Assembly (NCBI RefSeq): GCF_014698995.1
Contig: NZ_JACWZZ010000001.1
Coordinates: forward strand, 124,001 to 188,000
Source: Hymenobacter duratus
GTDB taxonomy: Bacteria; Bacteroidota; Bacteroidia; Cytophagales; Hymenobacteraceae
Length of the DNA: 64,000 nucleotides
Direction: 5' to 3'
The first letter of the stretch is position 1, and each line of letters opens with the position of its first letter. Below, one piece after another: positions 28,013-36,720 of the stretch. The notes beneath the pieces are model-generated. The model ran no database searches. It had not been told where the DNA came from and saw nothing but the letters and a program-made list of their open reading frames with translations. A program made the position numbers and the translations under genes.

Positions 28013-29152
28013 ATGGATTTCCAGCTTACCGAAGAACAACTTGCCGTACAGGCAGCCGCCCGCGAATTTGCTCAGAATGAGCTTTGGGCCGGCGTAATTG
28101 AGCGCGACGAACACCAGAAATTCCCGGCCGAGCAAATCAAGAAGATGGGCGAACTGGGCTTCATGGGCATGATGGTGAGCCCCGAATACGGCGGCGGCGG
28201 TATGGATACCGTGAGCTACGTGCTGGCTATGGAGGAAATCAGCAAAGTGGATGCGTCGTGCTCCGTTATCATGTCGGTGAATAACTCGCTGGTATGCTGG
28301 GGGCTGGAGAAATATGGCACCGAGGAGCAGAAGCGCAAGTATCTGCCCCGCCTGACTTCCGGTGAAATCATTGGAGCTTTCGCACTGTCGGAGCCTGAAG
28401 CCGGTTCTGACGCTACCAGCCAGCGGACCACTGCCGACGACAAAGGCGACTACTACCTGCTCAACGGCACCAAAAACTGGATTACCAATGGTACTACTGC
28501 TTCGGTATACTTGGTAGTAGCCCAGACCAACCCCGAATTGAAGCACCGCGGCATTAACGTGCTGATTGTGGAGAAAGGCATGGATGGTTTCCAGACTGCT
28601 CCCAAAGAAAACAAACTCGGTATCCGTGGCTCCGACACCTGCTCACTGCTATTTACGGATGTGAAAGTGCCTAAAGAGAACCGCATCGGTGAGGACGGCT
28701 TCGGCTTCAAGTTCGCTATGCAGGTGCTAGCTGGTGGCCGCATTGGTATTGCGGCGCAGGCACTCGGCATTGCCTCCGGGGCCTATGAGCTGTCGTTGAA
28801 ATACTCCAAAGAGCGTAAAGCCTTCGGGGTTCCGATTTCGCAGCACCAGGCTATCCAGTTCAAACTGGCTGATATGGCCACCAACATCGACGCTGCTCGT
28901 TTGCTGTGCCTGCAGTCGGCCCATGATAAGGATGCGCATCAGGATTATGCCAAATCCGGAGCTATGGCCAAACTGTTTGCCTCGAAAGTAGCTATGGATA
29001 CTGCCGTAGAAGCCGTACAGATTCACGGGGGCTATGGTTTCGTGAAGGAATACCACGTGGAACGCATGATGCGCGACGCCAAAATCACGCAGATTTATGA
29101 GGGAACCTCTGAGATTCAGAAAATTGTAATCTCGCGGGAAATTCTGAAATAA
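28013..29152 (+). CDS. Acyl-CoA dehydrogenase, short/medium-chain type
   Basis: FAD enzyme forming the trans-2-enoyl-CoA in beta-oxidation, donating electrons to ETF. 379 residues, full length. FAD/substrate motifs: GAFALSEPEAGSDATS, NGTKNWITNGTTAS, LGIRGSDTCSLLF. The Arg/FAD helix is ERKAFGVPISQHQAIQFKLADM. The C-terminal IHGGYGFVKEYHVERMMRDAKITQIYEGTSEIQ carries the catalytic Glu of the butyryl-CoA-dehydrogenase type. A terminator follows, so it appears monocistronic. Confidence 0.93.
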   Translation: MDFQLTEEQLAVQAAAREFAQNELWAGVIERDEHQKFPAEQIKKMGELGFMGMMVSPEYGGGGMDTVSYVLAMEEISKVDASCSVIMSVNNSLVCWGLEKYGTEEQKRKYLPRLTSGEIIGAFALSEPEAGSDATSQRTTADDKGDYYLLNGTKNWITNGTTASVYLVVAQTNPELKHRGINVLIVEKGMDGFQTAPKENKLGIRGSDTCSLLFTDVKVPKENRIGEDGFGFKFAMQVLAGGRIGIAAQALGIASGAYELSLKYSKERKAFGVPISQHQAIQFKLADMATNIDAARLLCLQSAHDKDAHQDYAKSGAMAKLFASKVAMDTAVEAVQIHGGYGFVKEYHVERMMRDAKITQIYEGTSEIQKIVISREILK

Positions 29153-29186
29153 ACGGCGAATAGCCTAAAAGTCAGAACTATTGCAC

Positions 29187-29217
29187 AAAACCCAGCCACT
29201 ATTCGGCTGGGTTTTTC
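29187..29217 (+). terminator. Rho-independent terminator after the acyl-CoA dehydrogenase
   Basis: AAAACCCAGCC (29187-29197) pairs with GGCTGGGTTTT (29205-29215), 7-base loop, followed by T-rich sequence. Confidence 0.85.
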
Positions 29218-29310
29218 GTTTTTGTGAATTTTTATATCTTAATTTGCATTACATAAGTCCGGCCACCCCGTTCACCGGACTTACCAAAGGACGCAAACCA
29301 CCCCTGGAAG

Positions 29311-30234
29311 ATGGAAGATTACAATAAAGTGATAGAGTCGCTTGGTGTGCGCTACATCAAAGCAAAAAATTTAGTACTGCAACAGCCATTCACAGTACGC
29401 AACTCTTATGATGTTGGCAACAACCTCATTTTGCTGCACAAGGGCCGTATTACGTTTGGCGAAGAGGAGCAGGTAGTGGAGGAAGGCGAGATGCTGTTCA
29501 TCCCGGGTGGCCGTGCTACCAAGGTGAACTATGGCGAGTCGTCAGGCAAGGTCATCACCAACGATGACCTGATCAGCAACAAAGACAAGTTCTTCCATTC
29601 CAATTCCGACCTCGACCTCATCGGAGATGCTGAGGAAAGCCATTCCTTCGTAAGCTTCGAGGCCAAGGTATTTGATTCCGTAAACTTCTTCGCCTCGCTT
29701 GATGTGCCGGCTTTCCTGATTTCGAACAATTCGAAACTGGCAAACCTGGTTATCAAGGTGGTGGAAGAGAGCCTGCAGGAACTGCCAGGCCGCGAGCGGC
29801 TGATTACGATTTACACTGAGAATCTGGTGGTCGAAATTGTGCGCTACATCCTGAAAAACAAGATGTTTGTAGAGCAGTTGGCTACCAACAGCACCTACTT
29901 TAAAGATCCGCGCCTTATTGATCTGTTCAACTACATCAAGGAGAACATCGGCGGCGACCTGTCCAACAAGGTGCTCAGCAACGTGGCCAACGTGAGTGAG
30001 GATTATGTGGGCCAGTACTTCAAGATGCTGACCGGAATCAATCCGCAGGACTACATCGAGTACCAGCGTATGGAGCGTGCTGTATTCCTGCTGCGCACCA
30101 CTAAAAAGAGCATCCGAGACATTGGTAAGGAAGTGGGCTACAAAGACACGGCTTACTTCTGCCGCCGCTTCAAGATGATGTTCGGTATTCCGGCCGGTAA
30201 GATGCGCCGCCGCGAGTCGGCAATGAATATCTAG
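29311..30234 (+). CDS. AraC-family transcriptional regulator
   Basis: 307 residues. N-terminal cupin-like sensing part (NNLILLHKGRITFGEEEQVVEEGEMLFIPGG, about 37-67). The C-terminal double helix-turn-helix (about 210-300) has LSNVANVSEDYVGQYFKMLTGINPQDYIEYQRMERAVFLLRTT and DIGKEVGYKDTAYFCRRFKMMFGIPAGKMR, the AraC signature. No nearby target is obvious: it is bounded by a terminator upstream and a long hairpin downstream. Ligand unknown. Confidence 0.93.
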   Translation: MEDYNKVIESLGVRYIKAKNLVLQQPFTVRNSYDVGNNLILLHKGRITFGEEEQVVEEGEMLFIPGGRATKVNYGESSGKVITNDDLISNKDKFFHSNSDLDLIGDAEESHSFVSFEAKVFDSVNFFASLDVPAFLISNNSKLANLVIKVVEESLQELPGRERLITIYTENLVVEIVRYILKNKMFVEQLATNSTYFKDPRLIDLFNYIKENIGGDLSNKVLSNVANVSEDYVGQYFKMLTGINPQDYIEYQRMERAVFLLRTTKKSIRDIGKEVGYKDTAYFCRRFKMMFGIPAGKMRRRESAMNI

Positions 30235-30261
30235 CACCGCATCGGTATTACCTGCCGATCA

Positions 30262-30318
30262 GCCAACAACAGCAACGCCCCGCACTACTAGGTAGTGCGG
30301 GGCGTTGCTGTTGTTGGC
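30262..30318. terminator. 27-bp perfect hairpin between convergent genes
   Basis: 30262-30288 and 30292-30318 are perfect reverse complements with loop TAG. It lies between the AraC gene and the minus-strand GGGP synthase gene. There is no T-run on either side, so it is either an unusual bidirectional terminator or another palindromic element. Confidence 0.75.
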
Positions 30319-30338
30319 CAAAATGCTTGCGGCAAAGA

Positions 30339-31121
30339 TCAGGAGGACTTATGCGCTACAGCATCAGACACGGTATTGAAAGCTTGTACCACACGGGAAA
30401 CATCTCCTAAGAACTCGGGCGTTTTCTCAATCTGGTTGCCTACTACAATAACGTCGGCACCGGCTTCCAGAGCCGCCTGAGCCTTATCTGCCGTGTTGAT
30501 GCCTCCTCCAACAACGAGCGGTACCTCAATAGCTTGGCGTACGGCCCGAATCATGGTCGTTGATACCGGATACATGGCGCCGCTGCCCCCATCTAAGTAG
30601 ATAAGGCGTAGACCAAGCTGCTCGCCTGCCATAGCAGTACAGGCCGCAATAGAAGGCTTGTCGTAGGGAAGAGGAGTGGTGCCACTTACGTAGCTGGCTG
30701 TCGTCTGGCGGCCCGTGTCAACCAGCATATAGCCGGTTGGCAGGATCTGAAGATTGCTCTGGCGTAGCAAGGGCGCCGCAATTACGTGCTGCCCAATCAG
30801 GAATTCAGGGTTGCGACCCGAAATCAGGGAGAGCAACAGGATACCATCAGCCTGGGGGTCGAGGTGCAAGCTGTGGCTGGGAAACAGCAGCACAGGCACT
30901 GCTGAATGCTCCTTTAGTAAACGAATGAGGGCAGCCTGGTGAGTCGTCATCACCAAGCTGCCGCCCACAAAAAAGTAATCTATTGGATGAGTCTCGCTCA
31001 GCTCCAGCAAACGCCGGCAACCTGCTTCGTCCAGATTATCGGGGTCGAGCAGAACCGCTAAGGCTTTGCGGCCATGCGTTCGGCGTTTGCTAAGGCCATC
31101 ATAGAGGCTGGTGAGGCGCAT
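30339..31121 (-). CDS. Geranylgeranylglyceryl/heptaprenylglyceryl phosphate synthase
   Basis: Prenyltransferase forming an ether bond between a polyprenyl diphosphate and glycerol-1-phosphate (archaeal-type lipid chemistry). 260 residues from the ATG at 31121. TIM-barrel motifs: LAVLLDPDNLD near the N-terminus, YFFVGGSLVMTT, LLFPSHSLHLDPQADGILLLSLISGRNPEFLIGQHV, IYLDGGSGA, PLVVGGGINTADKAQAALEAGADVIVVGN. It belongs to the group II GGGPS found in Bacteroidota, whose product is a membrane lipid precursor. Its start overlaps the preceding gene by 23 bases. Confidence 0.92.
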   Translation of the reverse strand: MRLTSLYDGLSKRRTHGRKALAVLLDPDNLDEAGCRRLLELSETHPIDYFFVGGSLVMTTHQAALIRLLKEHSAVPVLLFPSHSLHLDPQADGILLLSLISGRNPEFLIGQHVIAAPLLRQSNLQILPTGYMLVDTGRQTTASYVSGTTPLPYDKPSIAACTAMAGEQLGLRLIYLDGGSGAMYPVSTTMIRAVRQAIEVPLVVGGGINTADKAQAALEAGADVIVVGNQIEKTPEFLGDVSRVVQAFNTVSDAVAHKSS

Positions 31122-31806
31122 TCGCGTCGTCGTGGTGATAGGTAAAGTCGATGTCCCGGGTTTCCGGCTCCGTTGGAGAAGTCGCAAGGTCGGGATTTTT
31201 GATCATCGGCAAATACTCACTCATCTTTTTGGCAACTACTGCCATCAATACCGCCGTAGCCTGCGCTACCAACATCTTGCCCGTATCAGACTGCAGAAAC
31301 GAGCGGAATGCTGAGGCCATGATGGAAGAAGCCTCGTCTGAATGGGACACGGTCACGGGCCGCGACATGGGCACAGTGCCTGAATTCACTGGTTCGAATG
31401 GGTCGTCGGAGCTTAGGGCGCTGGCATGGTAGACGTCGGGGGCAATGTGCACCCGTTCGTGCGAAGCGTGCTGTTGGCCCCGGTCAGCATGATGCTGGCC
31501 CACGCCAAACCCCAAGTCGTCGCTCGAGGCTACGTCGGTAGCGGTGGTATGTGCCTTGCGTAGTGTCCGGCGAGGACGAGAACCTCCTGCTAGCTCACGC
31601 TTGGGCTTTTTTGATGAGCCAAACGCCTTCGATAGAAGCCAGATGCCGCCCAGTACACCAGCACCGATGGCTACGTACTTGCTTACCTGTTGCGTTTTCT
31701 CTTTTATTTCCTCCACATCGCCTAGCAACGCGCGCTCATATTCCAGTTTCTGGCGTTCCAGAAACTCCTTTTCGCCTTCAAACAGCGGGTTAGTCAGTTC
31801 GGCCAT
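31099..31806 (-). CDS. Membrane-anchored protein of unknown function
   Basis: 235 residues. N-terminal charged helix (FLERQKLEYERALLGDVEEIKEKTQQVSKY, about 14-43), one hydrophobic segment (VAIGAGVLGGIWLLSKAFG), then a low-complexity basic/His-rich linker. A second amphipathic or membrane region follows (FLQSDTGKMLVAQATAVLMAVVAKKM). It resembles YtxH-like or holin-associated proteins only in layout. It lies between a holin-like gene (6-base gap) and GGGP synthase (23-base overlap), clearly one operon. Confidence 0.7.
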   Translation of the reverse strand: MAELTNPLFEGEKEFLERQKLEYERALLGDVEEIKEKTQQVSKYVAIGAGVLGGIWLLSKAFGSSKKPKRELAGGSRPRRTLRKAHTTATDVASSDDLGFGVGQHHADRGQQHASHERVHIAPDVYHASALSSDDPFEPVNSGTVPMSRPVTVSHSDEASSIMASAFRSFLQSDTGKMLVAQATAVLMAVVAKKMSEYLPMIKNPDLATSPTEPETRDIDFTYHHDDANAPHQPL

Positions 31807-31812
31807 GTTAGA

Positions 31813-32199
31813 TTAGGCTTGACGTTTGTCGGATTTATAAATGGTATTGTCCAGCGTCTTATCAGCAAGCCCCTGAAAAGCTTTCTTATCAACACCGACC
31901 AGAAAAATAATCAACAGCACCAGATAGAACCCCGCCAGAATGCCGAAGCCCCAATAAGTACTATCTAGCTTTTCGTTGAGCAGCAAGCCAATAAAAATGT
32001 TCAGGAAGAGGAAGAAGAATAGCCCGATGGCAGCCAGCGCCACACCGTGCAGAGTGCCAACGAAAGCGCTTTTCACCTTTTCCTGCACTTCTAGGCGGAC
32101 CAGGTCGATGCGGGTATCAAGGTAACCTTTCAGGTTACCGATGATATTATCGGTTCGGGGCGTCTTGCTTGCGTCGTCTTCGTCAGTGAAAATACCCAT
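31813..32199 (-). CDS. Putative phage-holin-family (DUF1469-like) membrane protein
   Basis: 128 residues from the ATG at 32199. N-terminal amphipathic region (NLKGYLDTRIDLVRLEVQEKVKSAF) and two long TM helices (VALAAIGLFFFLFLNIFIGLLL and WGFGILAGFYLVLLIIFLVGV). Proteins of this shape are common in Bacteroidota next to YtxH-like genes and are thought to affect the envelope, not phage lysis. It is the first gene of the three-gene operon ending in GGGP synthase. Confidence 0.8.
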   Translation of the reverse strand: MGIFTDEDDASKTPRTDNIIGNLKGYLDTRIDLVRLEVQEKVKSAFVGTLHGVALAAIGLFFFLFLNIFIGLLLNEKLDSTYWGFGILAGFYLVLLIIFLVGVDKKAFQGLADKTLDNTIYKSDKRQA

Positions 32200-32347
32200 A
32201 GGTGGGAGAGGATTTGCGGAAAACAATGTTACCAAAGTGTCATCCGGAAAGCAGGTGCGAAACCGAATTTTCGGATAGCCAGTTCATACGGAAAATGCGG
32301 GACTGTGTCTGGAATCTACCGTATTTTTACCCGCAACCTGCTGCATT

Positions 32348-33487
32348 TTGATTCAAACCCATTACCAGATACTAGGCGTAGCCGCCACTGCCACACCGCA
32401 CGACATCAAGCGGGCGTATAAGCAGCTGGCTATAGAATTGCATCCGGATAAGCATGGCGGCAGCCGTTTGTATGAGGAGCGGTTCAAGGCAGTAGCGGCC
32501 GCATACCGGGTGCTGAACGACCCGGCACGACGAGCCTCCTACGACCATCAACTACGGGTGGCGGCGTTGCGGGCAGCGGAGGCTGTACGCCAGCAGCAGT
32601 ACCAAACTTCTACACAGCATTTGTATGGGGTGCCTATGCCCCCGCCTGCACCTTTGCGCACACGGCCTCCGGCAGGTTCTGCTGAGCGGCATTACCGCCC
32701 TATTGCACGGCAGCGCAAATTTACCCGCCGCGACTATCTGCTAACATTCGGGTTGCTGGCTGGGCTGCTGCTATTTGTGCTGACGGTGAAGCTCACCATG
32801 GACCACGTTACGGCAGTGAGTAACTATGAAGACGGCTTGCAAGCATATGGGAAACAAAAGTGGGAAACGGCGCATGCGTATTTCACGGAAGCGCTTCGCT
32901 TTAAGCCCAACTATAAAGAAGCATTGCGTCGCCGTGCAACAATAGAGCAACTAGTTAACCGCAACTATAAAGCGGCGCAGGAAGATTATTTGGCTGCCCT
33001 CGCTGGTACCGAACAGGCTACCGAGCGGGCACGGCTGCTGTTCCGGTTGGGCCAGTGCCAGGCGGGACTCGGTGAGGCGGATGCTGCCGAACAGAGCCTC
33101 ACCTACGCGCTAGCCCTCGACTCAACACAAAGTGGCGCGTGGCTGGCTCGTGGCGAAGTGCGGCTGTTTGAGCAGCAAAGATTCTCGCAGGCTATCCACG
33201 ACCTTTCCGTGGGCCTGCGGCAACGAGCCGAATTGGGCAAGCCGCTGCCGATAAAGTACCTGACATACCGTGGGCTGGCCTATTACAAGCTGCAGGACTT
33301 AGCGCAGGCACGTCTCGATTATCGGCATGTGTTGGAAGCCAACCCCCAGAATGGCCAAGTCCATTTCCTGTTGGGGCGGGTAGCACAGCAGGAGGGAAAT
33401 GCGCCAGCTGCTTGTGAGTTTTTTCGCCGCGCTGTGCGTCTGGGTTACGTATACGCCGACGAAGCCCGGCGGCAAAATTGTCCTTAG
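32348..33487 (+). CDS. J-domain protein with TM helix and TPR repeats
   Basis: 379 residues from a TTG start, chosen because the J domain begins at once (HYQILGVAATATPHDIKRAYKQLAIELHPDKHGG, HPD at 32-34). A Pro-rich linker and one TM helix follow (about 131-150, LLTFGLLAGLLLFVLTVKLT). About five TPR units occupy 160-375, beginning NYEDGLQAYGKQKWETAHAYFTEALRFKP. The J domain should recruit DnaK at the membrane while the TPR part faces the other side. No zinc-finger or C-terminal DnaJ domains, so it is not DnaJ itself. Confidence 0.85.
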   Translation: MIQTHYQILGVAATATPHDIKRAYKQLAIELHPDKHGGSRLYEERFKAVAAAYRVLNDPARRASYDHQLRVAALRAAEAVRQQQYQTSTQHLYGVPMPPPAPLRTRPPAGSAERHYRPIARQRKFTRRDYLLTFGLLAGLLLFVLTVKLTMDHVTAVSNYEDGLQAYGKQKWETAHAYFTEALRFKPNYKEALRRRATIEQLVNRNYKAAQEDYLAALAGTEQATERARLLFRLGQCQAGLGEADAAEQSLTYALALDSTQSGAWLARGEVRLFEQQRFSQAIHDLSVGLRQRAELGKPLPIKYLTYRGLAYYKLQDLAQARLDYRHVLEANPQNGQVHFLLGRVAQQEGNAPAACEFFRRAVRLGYVYADEARRQNCP

Positions 33488-33504
33488 TACCGACTACCCA
33501 TAAC

Positions 33505-33538
33505 AAAAAAGGTGACCCCATTAGAGGCCACCTTTTTT
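33505..33538. terminator. Bidirectional terminator
   Basis: A 13-base stem (33505-33517 with 33526-33538, one mismatch) flanked by A6 and T6, between the J-domain gene and the convergent fasciclin gene. Confidence 0.85.
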
Positions 33539-33564
33539 GATCTGATTACGCTATGTGTAATGCA

Positions 33565-34137
33565 CTAAGGCATCAGCACCTTGTCAATTACGTGAATCAC
33601 ACCGTTGCTCTGGATGACATCGTAGGTAGAGATAGTAGAAACACCACCTTTCTCGTCTACCAGCACCACGTTCTTGGGGCCGTTCATCATAGCTTTTAGC
33701 GTGCCGCCACTCACTGTTTTGAGTGTGGCCGTGCCCTTGCCCGCCTTGATGGCGGCCATAATCTTGTCGGCCGTCATGTTGCCGGCTACCACGTGGTAGG
33801 TCAGGATTTTGGTGAGAGTGGCTTTGTTTTCCGGCTTCACCAGTGTCTCTACGGTGCCAGCCGGCAGGGCGGTAAAAGCCGCGTCAGTAGGAGCGAAAAC
33901 TGTGAAAGGGCCTTTGCCCTGTAGCGTTTCAACAAGGCCGGCTGCTTTCACCGCAGCCACCAAAGTCTTGTGGTCGGCAGAGTTTACGGCATTCGCTACA
34001 ATGTTCTTATTCGGGTACATCGCCTGGCCGCCTACCTGTACCGTGCCAGGTGTCATTTGGGCCTGAGCCAAAGCGGACGTGACAGATGCAGCACCCAACA
34101 GGGCCGCCAGAGCGAGGGAAAGCAGGTTTTTTTTCAT
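33565..34137 (-). CDS. Secreted fasciclin (FAS1) domain protein
   Basis: 190 residues from the ATG at 34137. Signal peptide MKKNLLSLALAALLGAASVTSALAQ, then one FAS1 domain (about 55-188): NIVANAVNSADHKTLVAAVKAAGLVETLQGKGPFTVFAPTDAAFTALPAG (motif region), LTYHVVAGNMTADKI, and the H2 motif SNGVIHVIDKVLMP. FAS1 domains mediate adhesion. Periplasmic or surface location is inferred from the signal. A terminator shared with the J-domain gene follows. Confidence 0.92.
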   Translation of the reverse strand: MKKNLLSLALAALLGAASVTSALAQAQMTPGTVQVGGQAMYPNKNIVANAVNSADHKTLVAAVKAAGLVETLQGKGPFTVFAPTDAAFTALPAGTVETLVKPENKATLTKILTYHVVAGNMTADKIMAAIKAGKGTATLKTVSGGTLKAMMNGPKNVVLVDEKGGVSTISTYDVIQSNGVIHVIDKVLMP

Positions 34138-34349
34138 GGCACAAATGCAAGAGCAGTGGAGTAGATGATTTGACAGCACTTACGCCGCCGCTTGCGCAAT
34201 TGGATTTATCGTACCACGAAATAATTTTCAGTTGGCCTTTTCTGCCGCTTTCGCGCCTGCATGCCGCTGGTGGGTAAGTACTCACGTCAAAGCAGAAAGT
34301 CAGCAATAGCCCGGGCAGTGGCAGCGGTACTGTGGGAGCAAATGCGCCA

Positions 34350-34560
34350 AACGCAAACCGGCCGAACCAGTTAGACTGGTTCGGCCGGGGTGGGATTTTC
34401 GAAACCTTGAGGTTATCGAAGAACAGGGGGCCAGATGGGGTGGGAGCTCATCTGGTAAACGGGGCGTGGGAATTGGCCATCAGATAACCGGGGGGATTAG
34501 CTGCCTGATGACGGGACAATATTAAGCAAACATTCCAAAATACTAGTGAGTGTTAGCTTT
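34350..34560 (+). other. Structured, gene-free interval upstream of paaK (possible ncRNA or leader)
   Basis: The gap 34138-34749 has no convincing gene. It holds a 14-bp perfect hairpin (34358-34371 with 34375-34388, loop TAG), a 7-bp closing helix GGTTATC (34411-34417) with GATAACC (34483-34489), and an inner CCAGATG/CATCTGG (34431-34437 with 34449-34455). Three G-rich repeats of the form GGGG(C)GTGGGA follow or sit within these helices near 34387, 34437 and 34461. A T7 run occurs near 34557. No Rfam family is recognised by eye. Confidence 0.35.
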
Positions 34561-34677
34561 TTTTAGGTTAGTGCGCACTCAATTCACTGAAATACAGATT
34601 GTATTATTGAATGGCATTTCGCCGTACAGCAGGCGCGTCAGCCCAAATACGGGGGGCGTTAAGAAAATAACCCCATA

Positions 34678-34695
34678 AACTAACAAACGTTTGTT
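34678..34695. promoter_or_regulatory. Predicted TetR (PaaR-like) operator before paaK
   Basis: AACTAAC-AAAC-GTTTGTT: half-sites 34678-34684 and 34689-34695 separated by 4 bases. It has the same AACTAAC-N4-GTTnGTT layout as the site at 37841-37862. It lies 54 bases before the paaK start, in an AT-rich promoter-like stretch. The TetR gene sits between the two operators. Confidence 0.6.
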
Positions 34696-34749
34696 TATGA
34701 GGTTAGATGTCTTTACCTTCAACCTGCTATTCATCCTGAACCCAGTCTC

Positions 34750-36090
34750 ATGCTATACAATCCTGCTATTGAGCGTCTGCCGTTGCCACAACTCCGCGCT
34801 TTACAGAGTGCCCGCCTGAAAGAGCAGGTCGCATACGTATACCAGCGTGTACCGTTCTATCAGCAGAAGTTCGATGCGTTGGGAGTCAACCCGACTACGT
34901 TCAAAGGGTTGGAGGAGCTGCCGAAGCTTGGCTTTACCAAGAAATCTGACTTCCGGGATAATTATCCTTTTGGGCTGTTTGCTGTGCCTCAGCCGGAGGT
35001 GGCGCGTCTGCACTGCTCAAGCGGTACTACCGGTAAAGCCACCGTAGTTGGCTATACCGCCGCCGACCTAGAAGTTTTCTCGGAAGTTGTAGCCCGCTCT
35101 TTGGCCGCGGCCGGTTGTCGGCCGGGCATGAAGATGCAGAATGCCTACGGCTACGGCCTGTTTACGGGTGGTATGGGAATTCATTACGGAGCTGAAAAGC
35201 TTGGCATGACAGTGATTCCCATATCGGGGGGCAGCACCGACCGGCAGCTACAGTTGCTACAGGATTTTCAGCCGGAAGTTATTTGCGCCACGCCTTCCTA
35301 TGCACAGGTACTAGCCGAGGAGCTGAAGCGCCGTGGTATTCCGTTGGATGCCATTAATCTGCAGCTTGCGGTGCTGGGGGCCGAGCCATGGAGCGAGGCA
35401 ATCCGGGGGCAGGTACAGCAAGGCTTGAACGTTCGGGCGTCTAACATCTACGGCCTGAGCGAAATCATGGGACCAGGCGTGTCGCAGGAGGATGTGGACG
35501 AGCAAGGCACGGGCAGCTACATCTGGGAAGACCACTTCTACCCCGAAATTGTGCATCAGGAAACCGGCGAGCCGGTAGCGGAGGGCGAGATGGGCGTGCT
35601 GGTACTCACGACGCTCACCAAAAAGGCCATGCCCATTCTGCGCTACTGGACCGGCGACATCACCAACATTTACTACGAGCACTCCCATAAGCGTACCCAC
35701 GTCAAAATGGGGCCCATCCGTGGCCGCGCCGACGATATGCTCATTATCCGGGGCGTCAATTTCTTTCACACGCAGGTCGAAGACATCATCAACAGCCTTG
35801 AAAACGTGAGCCCCTATTATCAGGTGGTGGCTTCGCGCCGCGGCAGCATGGATGAGGTGGAAGTGAATGTGGAAATCGGCGAAGTGCTGATGCGGGAACT
35901 GGGCTTGGAAAGCCTTTCCGACGATGTAGTGCAGCAGCATGAGTGTCTGAAGACGCTCAAGGGCGCATTCGCCAAGAAAATCAAGGACAACATCGGGCTC
36001 AGCATGAAAGTGACGCTGCTGGGCTTCGGGCAGTTGCCGCGCAGTGAAGGTGGCAAACTCAGCCGCGTCAAAGATTTGCGCAATCTTTAG
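34750..36090 (+). CDS. paaK: Phenylacetate--CoA ligase
   Basis: First step of phenylacetate degradation: ATP + CoA + phenylacetate to phenylacetyl-CoA. 446 residues, the usual PaaK length. Adenylate-forming motifs: HCSSGTTGKATVVGYT (about 96-111), YGLSEIMGPGVSQE, YWTGDITNIYYE and GRADDMLIIRGVNFFHTQVE. The N-terminal AYVYQRVPFYQQKFD and C-terminal GKLSRVKDLRNL also fit. It opens the paa cluster with a predicted operator upstream and the regulator gene 42 bases downstream. Confidence 0.95.
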   Translation: MLYNPAIERLPLPQLRALQSARLKEQVAYVYQRVPFYQQKFDALGVNPTTFKGLEELPKLGFTKKSDFRDNYPFGLFAVPQPEVARLHCSSGTTGKATVVGYTAADLEVFSEVVARSLAAAGCRPGMKMQNAYGYGLFTGGMGIHYGAEKLGMTVIPISGGSTDRQLQLLQDFQPEVICATPSYAQVLAEELKRRGIPLDAINLQLAVLGAEPWSEAIRGQVQQGLNVRASNIYGLSEIMGPGVSQEDVDEQGTGSYIWEDHFYPEIVHQETGEPVAEGEMGVLVLTTLTKKAMPILRYWTGDITNIYYEHSHKRTHVKMGPIRGRADDMLIIRGVNFFHTQVEDIINSLENVSPYYQVVASRRGSMDEVEVNVEIGEVLMRELGLESLSDDVVQQHECLKTLKGAFAKKIKDNIGLSMKVTLLGFGQLPRSEGGKLSRVKDLRNL

Positions 36091-36132
36091 AAGGCCGTTA
36101 GCCACCTGCTCCTGACCTTCTACCTCCCACCT

Positions 36133-36717
36133 ATGATTCCGACGCGTAAAGTCAACAAACGTCAGCTTATTCTGGACGAAGCCGCCAAGTTGTTCAAGCA
36201 AAAAGGCTTCGGCGGCACCTCCATGCGTGATTTGGCCAGCGAAGTAGGCATTGAGGCTGCCAGCATGTACAACCACATCAAGTCTAAGGATGAAATTCTG
36301 GAGCTGATCTGCTTCCGCATATCAGGCATTTACATTTCTCAACTCGCCGAAATTGAAGCAACTCAGGCCGCGTACGGCGAAAAGATCAAGGCGCTGATCC
36401 GGCTGCATATCCGCCTCATGATTGAGGACGGCGCGGCCGTATCAGTAGCTAACCACGACTGGAAATACCTGCGCGAACCGGCCTTGACGGAGTTTAAGCA
36501 GGCCCGCAAACAGTACGAGAAAGGCTTCGCAGCTCTCATTGAGCAGGGCATTGCCGCCGGCGAATTTCAGCCTGTGAATGTGTCGGTAGCGTTGTTCACG
36601 ATTCTTTCGGCAGTGCGCTGGGTGGAGCTGTGGTACCGCCCCGGCCGCGAGCTTTCCGCCGAAGAGCTGGAAGCCAATATTATCACCATGCTCCTCACCG
36701 GGCTGGAAAAGAAGTAA
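36133..36717 (+). CDS. TetR-family regulator, probable PaaR-type repressor
   Basis: 194 residues. N-terminal HTH: KRQLILDEAAKLFKQKGFGGTSMRDLASEVGIEAASMYNHIKSKDEIL (about 9-56). The C-terminal ligand-binding half is of TetR_C type. Placed between paaK and paaE, 3 bases before the paaE start, with two matching palindromes at the paaK and paaA promoters. By analogy with PaaR regulators of other phyla it would be relieved by phenylacetyl-CoA; the effector is inference. Confidence 0.88.
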   Translation: MIPTRKVNKRQLILDEAAKLFKQKGFGGTSMRDLASEVGIEAASMYNHIKSKDEILELICFRISGIYISQLAEIEATQAAYGEKIKALIRLHIRLMIEDGAAVSVANHDWKYLREPALTEFKQARKQYEKGFAALIEQGIAAGEFQPVNVSVALFTILSAVRWVELWYRPGRELSAEELEANIITMLLTGLEKK

Positions 36718-36720
36718 CCG

